Below, piece by piece: positions 24,444-32,830 of a stretch of DNA of 64,000 nt. The stretch lies in the NCBI RefSeq assembly GCF_000282375.1, contig NZ_AKJK01000009.1:17981-81980 (forward strand). The letters are read 5' to 3'. The position numbers and the translations under genes are program-made. Origin of the DNA: Pseudomonas sp. GM50 (GTDB lineage Bacteria; Pseudomonadota; Gammaproteobacteria; Pseudomonadales; Pseudomonadaceae). Below the pieces are notes generated by a model, which worked only from the letters and a program-made list of their open reading frames with translations, was not told the DNA's origin and did no database searches. The first letter of the stretch is position 1. Every line of letters begins with the position of its first letter.

Positions 24444-25235
24444 ATGACTGATACCCAGACTTCACCCGACACCACCGCTGAAAAAGACGCACCGCCAGCG
24501 GTCGAGCTGCCGTGGGCGGACGTCCACGTCGAGCACCACAAAATGCTCCGCCTGGCGCCGCTGCAAACCGACCGCAATACCGGTGGACGCCCGTTGCGCT
24601 TTGTCGAATTCGGTTACGCCGAACGCAATAGCAAGGAACACAGCCTGATGCGCATGGCCATCAAGCTGCCGGGCCAGCGTGTGCGCAAAGAACAGAACCA
24701 TCTGGACGTGTGGGTCGATCACACCGCCAAACGCGTGCATTTCGAGCCGGAAAGCGGCTTGCAGATCGAGCCGATGAACCGCGGCATCGGGCGCTATATG
24801 GCAGCTCAGGGCATTACGTGGGCGAAGAAGAGATGGCCCGCCTACACCGTCGACGGTACTGACCTGAACAACAAGGATGCGCTGAACGAAGACACTCGCC
24901 TGCGCCGCGATCACTTTCTGCGGGTGCACGGTTTTGACGTGGTCTACGCCGACGCCCAGCATTTGAAGGGCAGCGTTAAAGAGGTGTCGGTCGGTGATTT
25001 GCTCGGCGACTGGAACAGCGAAAAGTTGCAACAGGTAGAAATCCTCGAAGCCGCACAGATGCTCCAGCAAGCCGAGCAGAACCTGGCGGAACAGGAAGTC
25101 AAACTGAAGAAGCACGAAGAAAAGGTCAGCAAGTACAAACGCGAAGACGCCGGGCTGCGTTTTACCATTACGTGTCTGGTGGCGTTTGCGGTGTTTCAGG
25201 CGGGGTTGTTGATCTGGATTGCTACGCACCGTTGA
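24444..25235 (+). CDS. Hypothetical protein with coiled coil and C-terminal membrane anchor
   Basis: A 263-residue protein. The N-terminal 200 residues are soluble, with FVEFGYAERNSKEHSLMRMA, VRKEQNHLDVWVDHTAKRVH and RGIGRYMAAQGITWAKKRWP. A heptad-rich coiled coil follows (about 200-232, EAAQMLQQAEQNLAEQEVKL). A single helix near the end (FTITCLVAFAVFQAGLLIWI) would leave most of the protein in the cytoplasm, tail-anchored. I do not recognise the family or function. Confidence 0.7.
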   Translation: MTDTQTSPDTTAEKDAPPAVELPWADVHVEHHKMLRLAPLQTDRNTGGRPLRFVEFGYAERNSKEHSLMRMAIKLPGQRVRKEQNHLDVWVDHTAKRVHFEPESGLQIEPMNRGIGRYMAAQGITWAKKRWPAYTVDGTDLNNKDALNEDTRLRRDHFLRVHGFDVVYADAQHLKGSVKEVSVGDLLGDWNSEKLQQVEILEAAQMLQQAEQNLAEQEVKLKKHEEKVSKYKREDAGLRFTITCLVAFAVFQAGLLIWIATHR

Positions 25236-25255
25236 TAGCGTAATCCGCGGCGCGG

Positions 25256-25349
25256 CCTTCGCGGGCAAGCCTCGCTCCTACAGGTTTTGTGTGTGCCACA
25301 TCATTTGGGTACGACACAGACCCCGTAGGAGCGAGGCTTGCCCGCGAAG
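25256..25349. repeat. REP pair, family A
   Basis: GGCCTTCGCGGGCAAGCCTC plus GCTCCTACAGG opposite GTAGGAGCGAGGCTTGCCCG plus CGAAGGC, between convergent genes. Confidence 0.9.
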
Positions 25350-25360
25350 GCTTTCTCAGG

Positions 25361-26269
25361 TCAGACGCGAGAAGCGAACAACGCCTGATGATCGCGGCAC
25401 TGCTCCGCTGTCAGCATGAACACCCCATGCCCGCCGCGCTCGAACTCCAGCCAGGCGAAATCGACTTCCGGGTACAGCGCCTCGACGTGAACCTGGCTGT
25501 TACCGACCTCGACAATCAACAAACCCTTCTCGGTCAAATGATCCGCCGCTTCGGCGAGCATGCGACGCACCAGGTTCAAACCGTCATCGCCACAGGCCAG
25601 GCCCAGCTCCGGTTCATGCTGATACTCGTCCGGCATGTCGGCGAAATCTTCTGCATCGACGTAGGGTGGGTTCGACACAATCAGGTCGAAACGTTGACCC
25701 GGCAAGCCATCAAAACCATCGCCCTGAACGGTGAACACCCGCTCATCGACACCGTGGCGTTCGATGTTCTGGTTCGCCACTTCCAGCGCTTCGAACGACA
25801 GATCGGCCAGTACCACTTCGGCGTTCTGGAACTCATAAGCACAGGCGATGCCGATGCAACCGGAACCGGTGCACAGGTCGAGAATGCGCGCAGGTTCGGC
25901 GCCGAGCCACGGTTCGAAACGCTTTTCGATCAGCTCGCCAATTGGCGAACGCGGGATCAGCACACGTTCGTCGACAATGAACGACATACCGCAGAACCAG
26001 GCTTCGCCCAGCAGGTAAGCGGTCGGAATGCGCTCTTCGATGCGACGTTTGAGCAGGCGCTGCAAGTTGACCAGTTCGTCCTCTTCCAGATTGCAGTCGA
26101 GGTAGCTATCAGCAATTTCCCACGGCAAGTGCAGCGCACCCAACACCAGTTGACGGGCTTCGTCCCAGGCGTTGTCGGTCCCATGGCCGAAAAACAGATC
26201 CTCCCCATGGAAGCGGCTGACGGCCCAACGGATATGGTCACGCAGGGTACGAAGTCGGGAAGTGATCAC
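25361..26269 (-). CDS. prmB: 50S ribosomal protein L3 N5-glutamine methyltransferase
   Basis: A 302-residue PrmB, which methylates a glutamine of ribosomal protein L3. The SAM-binding motif is [20 protein letters not shown] and the catalytic tetrad is NPPY in [20 protein letters not shown]. The N-terminal helical domain has [20 protein letters not shown] and [12 protein letters not shown]. The start is a GTG at 26269 with GGAG about 11 bases upstream; the longer frame lacks family similarity. PrmB rather than PrmC is indicated by the RSPIGELI wording and the [11 protein letters not shown] block. Confidence 0.93.
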   Translation of the reverse strand: MITSRLRTLRDHIRWAVSRFHGEDLFFGHGTDNAWDEARQLVLGALHLPWEIADSYLDCNLEEDELVNLQRLLKRRIEERIPTAYLLGEAWFCGMSFIVDERVLIPRSPIGELIEKRFEPWLGAEPARILDLCTGSGCIGIACAYEFQNAEVVLADLSFEALEVANQNIERHGVDERVFTVQGDGFDGLPGQRFDLIVSNPPYVDAEDFADMPDEYQHEPELGLACGDDGLNLVRRMLAEAADHLTEKGLLIVEVGNSQVHVEALYPEVDFAWLEFERGGHGVFMLTAEQCRDHQALFASRV

Positions 26270-26507
26270 GGGGCAAACTCCAGAAAAAACGACTGACGAT
26301 TCTAACAGCCAAAAGGCGCCGCGACGACGCAGGAAAAACACCGGATCAGATGTAGGACTCTTCTATTTTTTCAGCAAGCTATTGAACAGAACGGGTATCT
26401 TGACAAGGCTGCGACCCAACAACGGCGGTGCCTACGATGGTAGCGATTCACAGAAGCGCTCAGCCAGAGGACAATGTCGCAAAAGCCCCACCCGAAGGAG
26501 CCCCAGA

Positions 26508-27098
26508 ATGTCCGTTCCAAAAACGATGTTTCAACTCAGCGGCCGTGGTTATGCAGCGGCCAATCTGGGTCACGCGACCCTTGTCATCATCGATGCCCAG
26601 AAAGAATACCTCAGCGGCCCCCTGGCACTGAGCGGCATGGATGCTGCCGTCGCGAACATCAAACAGCTGGTGGCCGCTGCCCGTGCAGCCGGTCGGCCGA
26701 TCGTGCACGTGCGCCACCTCGGCACCGTCGGTGGGCTGTTCGACCCGCAAGGCGAACGCGGTGAGTTCATCCCGGGCCTGGAGCCACAGGGCGATGAAAC
26801 CATCATCGGCAAATTGCTGCCGAGTGCATTTCATGGCACCGAACTGCTGGAGCGCCTGCAGAATCTCGGCTCGCTGGACCTTATCGTCTGCGGCTTCATG
26901 AGCCACTCCAGCGTCAGCACTACCGTGCGCGCCGCGAAGAACCTGGGCTTTCGTTGCACATTGGTTGAAGACGCCTGCGCGACTCGCGACCTGCCCTACA
27001 AGGGTGGCGTCCTGAGCGCCGAGCACGTTCAGCACACCGAGATGGCGATCATGGCGGACAATTTCGCCACCCTCGCCCAGACCCGCGAACTGATCTGA
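26508..27098 (+). CDS. Isochorismatase-like hydrolase without the catalytic cysteine
   Basis: A 196-residue isochorismatase-fold protein. Asp29 (LVIIDAQKEYL) and Lys102 (IGKLLPSAF) of the usual Asp-Lys-Cys triad are present. At the nucleophile position the text is CGFMSHSSVSTTVRAAKN, with Ser135 where cysteine hydrolases have Cys. True isochorismatases also lack that Cys, so the reaction may be hydrolysis without a covalent intermediate. CCGAAGGAG lies before the ATG at 26508. No aromatic or siderophore genes are near. Confidence 0.85.
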   Translation: MSVPKTMFQLSGRGYAAANLGHATLVIIDAQKEYLSGPLALSGMDAAVANIKQLVAAARAAGRPIVHVRHLGTVGGLFDPQGERGEFIPGLEPQGDETIIGKLLPSAFHGTELLERLQNLGSLDLIVCGFMSHSSVSTTVRAAKNLGFRCTLVEDACATRDLPYKGGVLSAEHVQHTEMAIMADNFATLAQTRELI

Positions 27099-27230
27099 TC
27101 AACCCTTCGATGAGCGGTCCATGCCGCCGCTCATCCGCAAAAGCCTCTCATTTGCTGTAATTGCCCTAGCCTCAGGAACATCCCGGTCAACTCCCGGTCG
27201 AAGGGCCGATACCCATTGAGGAAGGTCGGA

Positions 27231-27551
27231 ATGAAGTTATCCGATGGTTTTGATGCACGCCGCTTGCGGCCCAAAGGCCAAAGCAACTGGCGTTTTCGCT
27301 TCGGCGCAGCCATTGCTGCTCTGCTGGCGATGTGCGGCGTGCTGCTGGTGATGGCAGGTGCCGCCAGCCTGCTCGGCCAGGCGCCCGCCCTGGGCGAGTT
27401 GAATACCAACCGGGTCGGTTCGGCAGTGATTTTGGCGATTGGCCTGTTCGTGCTGTACATCGGCGTGTGGCTGTGGCGCCGCTGCCGCCGCCGCTCGCGT
27501 CAATCGCAAGAGCTGAACATGTCCCCGCATTTGATGAAAAAACACGACTGA
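27231..27551 (+). CDS. Small two-helix membrane protein, hypothetical
   Basis: A 106-residue protein with a basic N-terminus (MKLSDGFDARRLRPKGQSNW), two membrane helices (about 24-47 and 66-84) and a very basic segment WRRCRRRSRQSQ after the second. Both ends should be cytoplasmic. GAGGAAGG lies six bases before the ATG at 27231; a TTG in frame at 27216 is possible. No family recognised. Confidence 0.65.
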   Translation: MKLSDGFDARRLRPKGQSNWRFRFGAAIAALLAMCGVLLVMAGAASLLGQAPALGELNTNRVGSAVILAIGLFVLYIGVWLWRRCRRRSRQSQELNMSPHLMKKHD

Positions 27552-27626
27552 GCCGAACGCCACGCGTTTTGTCGCGCCTCATTCGCTTCGACTTGGGTAA
27601 ACTGGCCGCCCTTCGCGGAGGCTGAC

Positions 27627-28184
27627 ATGCAAGACGACGATTTTTCCCTGTTCAAAAGCGCGATCCAAGGCGTCAAGCCGATCAAGCACGATCGCGCCGA
27701 AACCGGCAAACCCAAGGCCGACCGCGCGCAAATCGCCAAGCTGCGCCAGGCCGCCACCGTGCGCACCGATGCCACCACCGTTGATGGGCTGTCCGATCAG
27801 TTCGTTATTGATGTCGGCCCCGAAGATGAGCTGATGTGGGCCCGCGACGGCGTCCAGGAAAGCCAGATGCGCAAGCTCAAGATCGGACAGATTCCGTTCG
27901 AAGGCAGCCTCGACCTGCATGGCATGAACGTGGAAAAGGCCCGTGAAACCTTGTGGGCCTTTCTGGCCGAAGCGACCAAATTCGAAATCCGCTGCGTACG
28001 CGTCACCCACGGCAAAGCGGTGCGCCTGGACGGCAAGCGGCCGATGATCAAGAGCCACGTCAACACGTGGCTGCGTCAGCATCCACAGGTGCTCGGCTTC
28101 ACCTCGTGCCAACCGAAACATGGCGGCGCCGGAGCGGTTTATGTGATGCTCAAACGCACCATGATGGAAGGTCGCGACGAGTGA
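27627..28184 (+). CDS. Smr-domain protein (MutS2-like endonuclease)
   Basis: A 185-residue protein with an N-terminal charged region and a C-terminal Smr domain: GSLDLHGMNVEKARETLWAF, RCVRVTHGKAVRLDG and KHGGAGAVYVMLKR. LDLHG and THGK are the signature motifs. Stand-alone Smr proteins nick branched DNA or cleave RNA at stalled ribosomes (SmrA/SmrB). Which applies is not decidable here. GCGGAGGC precedes the ATG. folE follows on the same strand after about 80 bases. Confidence 0.88.
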   Translation: MQDDDFSLFKSAIQGVKPIKHDRAETGKPKADRAQIAKLRQAATVRTDATTVDGLSDQFVIDVGPEDELMWARDGVQESQMRKLKIGQIPFEGSLDLHGMNVEKARETLWAFLAEATKFEIRCVRVTHGKAVRLDGKRPMIKSHVNTWLRQHPQVLGFTSCQPKHGGAGAVYVMLKRTMMEGRDE

Positions 28185-28261
28185 TGCCGTCGCTTCACGC
28201 TTGCAGCGCCGTGTCCGTCACCGTACCCTTGCCCTTTGCGTAAAATCCCACAGGTAGTTTC

Positions 28262-28807
28262 ATGTCCCTGGAACAGAATTACACCGAGATTCTCGGCCAA
28301 TTGGGCGAGGACGCCTCCCGCGAGGGCCTGCTCGACACGCCAAAACGTGCCGCCAAAGCCATGCAGTACCTCTGCCGAGGTTATGAACAGACACTGGAAG
28401 AGGTCACCAACGGTGCCTTGTTCAGCTCCGACAACAGCGAGATGGTGCTGGTCAAGGACATCGAGCTCTACTCGTTGTGCGAGCACCACATGCTGCCGTT
28501 CATCGGTAAGGCGCACGTTGCCTACATCCCGAGCGGCAAGGTCCTGGGGCTGTCGAAAGTCGCGCGGATCGTCGATATGTACGCTCGCCGCCTGCAGATC
28601 CAGGAAAACCTCAGTCGCCAGATCGCCGATGCGGTCCAGCAAGTCACCGGCGCCCTGGGCGTTGCGGTGGTGATCGAGGCCAAGCACATGTGCATGATGA
28701 TGCGCGGTGTGGAGAAACAGAATTCGACGATGATCACCTCGGTGATGCTCGGCGAGTTCCGCGAAAACGCGGCCACCCGCAGCGAGTTTCTCAGCCTGAT
28801 CAAGTAA
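28262..28807 (+). CDS. folE: GTP cyclohydrolase I
   Basis: A 181-residue type I enzyme making 7,8-dihydroneopterin triphosphate for folate or pterin synthesis. The zinc site is [20 protein letters not shown] together with a later Cys in [20 protein letters not shown], and [20 protein letters not shown] is typical. An AGG lies nine bases before the ATG. Pseudomonads usually carry more than one folE; this may be the zinc-dependent paralogue. Followed by a strong terminator. Confidence 0.95.
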   Translation: MSLEQNYTEILGQLGEDASREGLLDTPKRAAKAMQYLCRGYEQTLEEVTNGALFSSDNSEMVLVKDIELYSLCEHHMLPFIGKAHVAYIPSGKVLGLSKVARIVDMYARRLQIQENLSRQIADAVQQVTGALGVAVVIEAKHMCMMMRGVEKQNSTMITSVMLGEFRENAATRSEFLSLIK

Positions 28808-28821
28808 CTTGCAGCACGAAG

Positions 28822-28850
28822 AAAACCGGCACTCATCGCCGGTTTTTTTT
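28822..28850 (+). terminator. Intrinsic terminator after folE
   Basis: AAAACCGGC, ACTCATC loop, GCCGGTTTTTTTT. Confidence 0.92.
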
Positions 28851-28909
28851 CGCCGGCGAAAAATCAGGTAAGCTGCGCGCCTTCTGTTTGCCCCTGTGAG
28901 GCTTATACC

Positions 28910-29281
28910 GTGTTCGTTAAAGCGCTTCGTGTCGGCCTTGGCCAACTGATCATCTTCATCGACTTCATCACCCGTCCGGGCAAAAAACAACGGCCTGCCG
29001 AAGCTCAGGCTCAGGTCAACACAGCCGCCAAGGACCTGACCCTGTATCAGTTCCACGCCTGCCCGTTCTGCGTGAAAACCCGTCGCACCCTGCGTCGCCT
29101 GAACGTTCCGGTGGCGTTGCGCGATGCCAAGAACAACGAACAGGATCGCAAGGCTCTGCTGGAGCAAGGTGGCAAGATCAAGGTGCCGTGCCTGCGCATT
29201 GAAGAGAATGGCCAGACCACCTGGATGTATGAGTCCAAGGTGATCATTGATTATCTGGATAAGCGGTTTGCTGCAGCCTGA
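28910..29281 (+). CDS. Glutaredoxin-like protein with N-terminal membrane-associated segment
   Basis: A 123-residue protein from a GTG with GAGG upstream. Residues 1-25 are hydrophobic (MFVKALRVGLGQLIIFIDFI) and could anchor it. A glutaredoxin/GST-N thioredoxin fold follows, with the redox pair in YQFHACPFCVKTRRTLRRLN, KVPCLRIEENG holding the cis-Pro, and YESKVIIDYLDKRF. It probably uses glutathione to reduce disulfides. The anchored form is common in pseudomonads but has no assigned role that I know of. Confidence 0.82.
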   Translation: MFVKALRVGLGQLIIFIDFITRPGKKQRPAEAQAQVNTAAKDLTLYQFHACPFCVKTRRTLRRLNVPVALRDAKNNEQDRKALLEQGGKIKVPCLRIEENGQTTWMYESKVIIDYLDKRFAAA

Positions 29282-29310
29282 TGGTGTTGTGGTGGTGCTG
29301 CTGATGGCCT

Positions 29311-29394
29311 CTTCGCGGGCAAGCCTCGCTCCTACGGACTGGTGGCGTGTGCGAATAGCCTCACCTCTGTAGGAGCGAGGCTTGCCCGCGAAGG
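29311..29394. repeat. REP pair, family A
   Basis: CTTCGCGGGCAAGCCTCGCT opposite GGAGCGAGGCTTGCCCGCGA, between convergent genes. Confidence 0.9.
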
Positions 29395-29426
29395 CGTCGG
29401 CACAAAGACTGCAAATTTCAGACAAA

Positions 29427-29454
29427 AATAAACCGGCCCATGGGCCGGTTTATT
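29427..29454. terminator. Bidirectional palindromic terminator
   Basis: AATAAACCGGCCCA and TGGGCCGGTTTATT form a perfect palindrome with A and T runs on each side, between the convergent glutaredoxin-like and aminotransferase genes. It can end transcripts in both directions. Confidence 0.85.
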
Positions 29455-29469
29455 TGTTTCTGCATCCCC

Positions 29470-30636
29470 TCAAGCCGCTTCTGCCGCCTGGGCCTCGCGC
29501 ACCACCGTCGCCAATCGCTTGAGCCCTTCGTCCAGTCGCGCCGGGTCGATGTGGCTGAAGTTCAGCCGCAGATGACCGGGGTTGTTGTCCGGCTCAGGAA
29601 AAAATGGCTCGCCCGGCATAAATGCCACATCCGCCGCCAGCGCAGCCTTGAGCAGCGTGCGCGTATCCAGCGGCTGCTTGAGCGTCAGCCAGAAAAACAA
29701 CCCGCCCTGCGGCACGTTCCACCGCGCCAGATCGCAAAAGTGCGTTTCCAATGCCGACTGAAATGCATCCCGACGACCCCGATAGAAGTCACGCAACTCA
29801 CCCAGGTGCTGCTGATATTTTTCGGTGCCGATCCATTGCAGCGCTTGCCATTGCCCGATGCGGTTGGTGTGCAGATCGGCCGATTGCTTGAGCCGCAGCA
29901 AGTGCGCAAACAGGTCCGGGCTGGCGATCAGGTAACCGACCCGCAGGCCCGGCAACAGGGTTTTCGACACGGTGCCGGTGTAGATCCAGCTAGCCTTGTT
30001 CAAGCGGCTGACGATCGGCGTGGCACTGCCGCCATCGAAGGTCAGCTCACGGTAGGGTTCGTCTTCGATCAGGGTCACGCCGAACTCGTCGAGCAACGCC
30101 GCCACTGCATCGCGCTTGGCCTCGCTGTAGCGCACCGCTGACGGGTTCTGAAACGTCGGAATCAGGTAGATGAACGCTGGCTTGTGTTTTTCCAGACGGC
30201 TGCGCAATTGCACCAGGTTCGGGCCGTCGGCTTCCTGTGGGACGGTGATGCAGTCGGCGCCGAACAGCTGAAAAATCTGCAACGCCGCCAGGTAGGTCGG
30301 CGCTTCAAGCAGGATCTCGGTGCCTTTGTCGATGTAGAGCTTGGCCGCCAGATCGAGGGTTTGCTGAGAACCGCTGACCACCAACACCTGACTCGCCTCG
30401 CACGGCACACCCAACGCTCGGGCTTCGGCCGCCAGCGCCTCACGCAGTGCCGGTTCGCCTTCGCTCATGCCGTATTGCCCCATGGACAGCGGCATATCCG
30501 CCCACTCGACTTTCGGCAGCATGGCTTCGGCCGGTAAACCGCCAGCGAACGACATTACTTCCGGACGCTGGGCGGCGGCGAGGATTTCACGGATCAAAGA
30601 ACTTTTAAGGCGCGAGACACGTTCGGAAAAAGCCAT
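29470..30636 (-). CDS. PLP-dependent aminotransferase (class I/II, 2-aminoadipate-type)
   Basis: A 388-residue fold-type I aminotransferase from MAFSERVSRLKSSLIREILA, with YGMSEGEPALREALAAEARA, LVVSGSQQTLDLAAKLYIDK, YLIPTFQNPSAVRYS, LIEDEPYRELTF, the PLP lysine in TGTVSKTLLPGLRVGY, and PQGGLFFWLTL. This pattern fits the LysN/KAT II branch, acting on 2-aminoadipate, kynurenine or branched substrates. The 13-codon extension from a TTG lacks support. It is divergent from a MarR gene with two operator-like palindromes between them, so MarR control is likely. Confidence 0.88.
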   Translation of the reverse strand: MAFSERVSRLKSSLIREILAAAQRPEVMSFAGGLPAEAMLPKVEWADMPLSMGQYGMSEGEPALREALAAEARALGVPCEASQVLVVSGSQQTLDLAAKLYIDKGTEILLEAPTYLAALQIFQLFGADCITVPQEADGPNLVQLRSRLEKHKPAFIYLIPTFQNPSAVRYSEAKRDAVAALLDEFGVTLIEDEPYRELTFDGGSATPIVSRLNKASWIYTGTVSKTLLPGLRVGYLIASPDLFAHLLRLKQSADLHTNRIGQWQALQWIGTEKYQQHLGELRDFYRGRRDAFQSALETHFCDLARWNVPQGGLFFWLTLKQPLDTRTLLKAALAADVAFMPGEPFFPEPDNNPGHLRLNFSHIDPARLDEGLKRLATVVREAQAAEAA

Positions 30637-30670
30637 GGGAGTCACCGGTAGCGAGGCCTGAGGAAAATGA

Positions 30671-30727
30671 GTCAAACTGGTTGACCGAAATTACGACAGA
30701 CCGAGCGGATACGTCAATATGCTTGAC
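30671..30727. promoter_or_regulatory. Paired palindromes GTCAA-N5-TTGAC, candidate MarR operators
   Basis: GTCAAACTGGTTGAC (30671-30685) and GTCAATATGCTTGAC (30713-30727) share identical arms with centres 42 bases apart, about four helical turns. The second overlaps the MarR start codon. The pair fills the 82-base divergent region, so one regulator could control both genes. Confidence 0.65.
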
Positions 30728-31165
30728 CTTAAAAACCCCAGCACTCAGCAACAAGCCATGGAAGCGTTTTTCTTCGGTTACCAGGCGTTCACCGCCAAGG
30801 CCGACGAAATGCTCGAGCGTCGCGGCTTGAGCCGGGTGCACCAACGCATCGTGTTTTTCATCGCCCGCTACCCTGCCCTCAGCGTCAAGGAGTTGCTGGC
30901 GTTGCTGGGTGTGAGCAAACAGGCGCTGAACATTCCGCTACGTCAGTTGGTGGAAATGCATTTAGTGAACAGCGTCGCGTCCGAGACCGACAAGCGTAAG
31001 CGGCTGCTGGAACTGACTGCGGAAGGCGCGCGGTTCGAGCAGTCGTTGCGACGCGAGCAGGTGAAATTGCTCGAGCGTGTGTTTGCCGAAGCTGGGGAGA
31101 CGGCGGTGAATGGGTGGTTGGCGGTGAATCTCGCGCTGGGTAAAGCCCAGGTCTTTCCAAGCTGA
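30719..31165 (+). CDS. MarR-family transcriptional regulator
   Basis: A 148-residue winged-helix regulator: MEAFFFGYQAFTAKADEMLE, RVHQRIVFFIARYPALSVKE, then the recognition region LLGVSKQALNIPLRQLVEMH and the wing SETDKRKRLLELTAEG. Divergent from the aminotransferase gene. A GAGCGGAT precedes the ATG, which is inside the second candidate operator, as expected for strong self-repression. The effector is unknown, perhaps an amino acid or keto acid handled by the aminotransferase. Confidence 0.88.
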   Translation: MLDLKNPSTQQQAMEAFFFGYQAFTAKADEMLERRGLSRVHQRIVFFIARYPALSVKELLALLGVSKQALNIPLRQLVEMHLVNSVASETDKRKRLLELTAEGARFEQSLRREQVKLLERVFAEAGETAVNGWLAVNLALGKAQVFPS

Positions 31166-31194
31166 TCGTTCCCACGCTCTGCGTGGGAACGATC
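31164..31194. repeat. Perfect 31-bp palindromic repeat
   Basis: GATCGTTCCCACGC, TCT, GCGTGGGAACGATC: a 14-base stem with a three-base loop beginning inside the MarR stop codon. This is a known type of dispersed Pseudomonas palindrome; without a T run it is a weak terminator at best. Confidence 0.85.
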
Positions 31195-31261
31195 GTCTAT
31201 AGCCGATATATCCCGACCAACAAACTTTTCGTCTACAAAATCAAAAACATTATTTGCTTTA

Positions 31262-31313
31262 TTTGTATACAAAAGCATAATTCGCTTCGTGCGAGTTCCT
31301 GACCAATAGGTCA
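31262..31313. promoter_or_regulatory. Operator-like palindromes upstream of the NCS2 permease
   Basis: TTTGTATACAAA (31262-31273) is a perfect palindrome whose core TTGTATACAA recurs exactly upstream of puuE. TGACCAATAGGTCA (31300-31313) has arms TGACC and GGTCA and resembles the TGACCAGTCA sites upstream of puuE. Both lie 90-140 bases before the permease start. Confidence 0.55.
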
Positions 31314-31401
31314 ACAAATTCGCAAGTACCTCAAAGGGTCGCTGCCACCCTCATGGGTCCGGCCCTGGAAATAACAATAAAACTCTTGAGGAGTACTCGC
31401 T

Positions 31402-32751
31402 GTGGAAAGCCGCAAATCCGAAGCCCCGACGCTGGAACTCTCGCCGCCATTACGCAATGGCTGGCTGGAGCGCATCTTCAAACTCAGCTTGCACGGCACC
31501 ACGGTGAAGACCGAGCTGATCGCCGGTCTGACAACCTTCATCACCATGGCCTACATCATCTTCGTCAACCCGAACATCATGGCTGATGCCGGCATCGACC
31601 ACGGTGCGGCGTTCGTCGCCACCTGCATCGCCGCCGCGCTGGGTTGCCTGCTGATGGGCCTGTACGCCAACTGGCCGGTCGGCCTGGCGCCGGGCATGGG
31701 CCTGAACGCGTTCTTCACTTACACCGTGGTCGGCACCATGGGCTACAACTGGGAAACCGCCCTTGGTGCGGTGTTCGTTTCCGGTGTGTTGTTCATGTTC
31801 CTGACCTTTTCCCGGATTCGCGAATGGCTGCTTAACAGCATTCCAGTGAGTTTGCGCTTTGCCATGGGCGCCGGTGTGGGCTTGTTTCTAGGGCTGATCG
31901 GCCTGAAAACCGCGGGCATCGTTGTCGATAGCCCGGCCACCCTGATCAAGCTCGGCTCCCTGCGCGAGCCTGGCCCGCTGCTGGCGGCCATCTGCTTCCT
32001 GATGATCGCCGTGCTCAGCTATCACAAAGTGTTCGGCGCGATCCTTATCAGCATCATCACCGTGACCCTGGCAGGTTGGGGCCTGGGCCTGGTGCACTAC
32101 GAAGGGATTATGTCAGCGCCGCCGAGCCTGGCACCGACCTGGATGGCCATGAATGTCGCCGGCGTATTCAACGTCAGCATGATCAGCGTGGTACTCGCTT
32201 TCCTCTTTGTGCACATGTTCGACACCGCCGGCACCTTGATGGGCGTCGCCCAGCGCGCCAACCTGGTGAACGCTGACGGCCGGATCGAAAACCTTTCCCG
32301 CGCCATGAAAGCCGACAGTGCTTCCAGCGTATTTGGTGCGGTGGTCGGTGTTCCGCCGGTCACCAGCTACGTGGAAAGTGCCGCTGGTGTAGCCGCTGGT
32401 GGTCGGACTGGTCTTACCGCCGTGACCGTAGGTGTGCTATTTATTGCCGCAATGTTTTTTGCACCGCTGGCTGGCATGATCCCCGCTTACGCCACCGCCG
32501 GTGCGCTGATTTATGTAGCGATGCTGATGATGGGCGGCATGGCGCACATCGAATGGGACGAAGCGACCGACAGCATTCCGGCGATCGTTACCGCGATCAT
32601 GATGCCGCTGACCTTCTCGGTCGCCGACGGCATCGCGCTGGGCTTCATCACCTACGTGGCGCTGAAGGCCGGCACCGGTAAGTACAAGGAAATTTCCGTC
32701 AGCCTGTGGGTGCTTTGCGCGATCTTCATCGCCAAGTTCATTTTCTTGTAA
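31402..32751 (+). CDS. NCS2-family (AzgA-like) purine permease
   Basis: A 449-residue permease with about 12-14 membrane helices, starting at GTG with GAGGAG upstream. VKTELIAGLTTFITMAYIIF, LAPGMGLNAFFTYTVVGTMG, FLFVHMFDTAGTLMGVAQRA and VGVPPVTSYVESAAGVAAGG are hallmarks of the AzgA/GhxP branch, which imports adenine, guanine or hypoxanthine with protons. It heads the purine region and shares operator-like palindromes with the urate genes. Confidence 0.9.
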   Translation: MESRKSEAPTLELSPPLRNGWLERIFKLSLHGTTVKTELIAGLTTFITMAYIIFVNPNIMADAGIDHGAAFVATCIAAALGCLLMGLYANWPVGLAPGMGLNAFFTYTVVGTMGYNWETALGAVFVSGVLFMFLTFSRIREWLLNSIPVSLRFAMGAGVGLFLGLIGLKTAGIVVDSPATLIKLGSLREPGPLLAAICFLMIAVLSYHKVFGAILISIITVTLAGWGLGLVHYEGIMSAPPSLAPTWMAMNVAGVFNVSMISVVLAFLFVHMFDTAGTLMGVAQRANLVNADGRIENLSRAMKADSASSVFGAVVGVPPVTSYVESAAGVAAGGRTGLTAVTVGVLFIAAMFFAPLAGMIPAYATAGALIYVAMLMMGGMAHIEWDEATDSIPAIVTAIMMPLTFSVADGIALGFITYVALKAGTGKYKEISVSLWVLCAIFIAKFIFL

Positions 32752-32783
32752 GCCGTCTACGTTTCAAAAACGGTGTTTCAAAA

Positions 32784-32812
32784 CAGCCTCACCCCGTCGG
32801 GTGAGGCTTTTG
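32784..32812 (+). terminator. Intrinsic terminator after the NCS2 permease
   Basis: AGCCTCACC, CCGTCG loop, GGTGAGGCTTTTGTG. Confidence 0.85.
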
Positions 32813-32830
32813 TGCAAATGGAGGAAAGTG

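Noticed and set aside
25289..26296. 335-codon plus-strand frame opposite prmB
   Set aside because: Mirror of the prmB coding strand; the methyltransferase motifs on the minus strand are unambiguous.
31166..31401. Possible purine riboswitch before the NCS2 permease
   Set aside because: I could not fit the conserved three-way junction of the purine aptamer; palindromic operators explain the region better.
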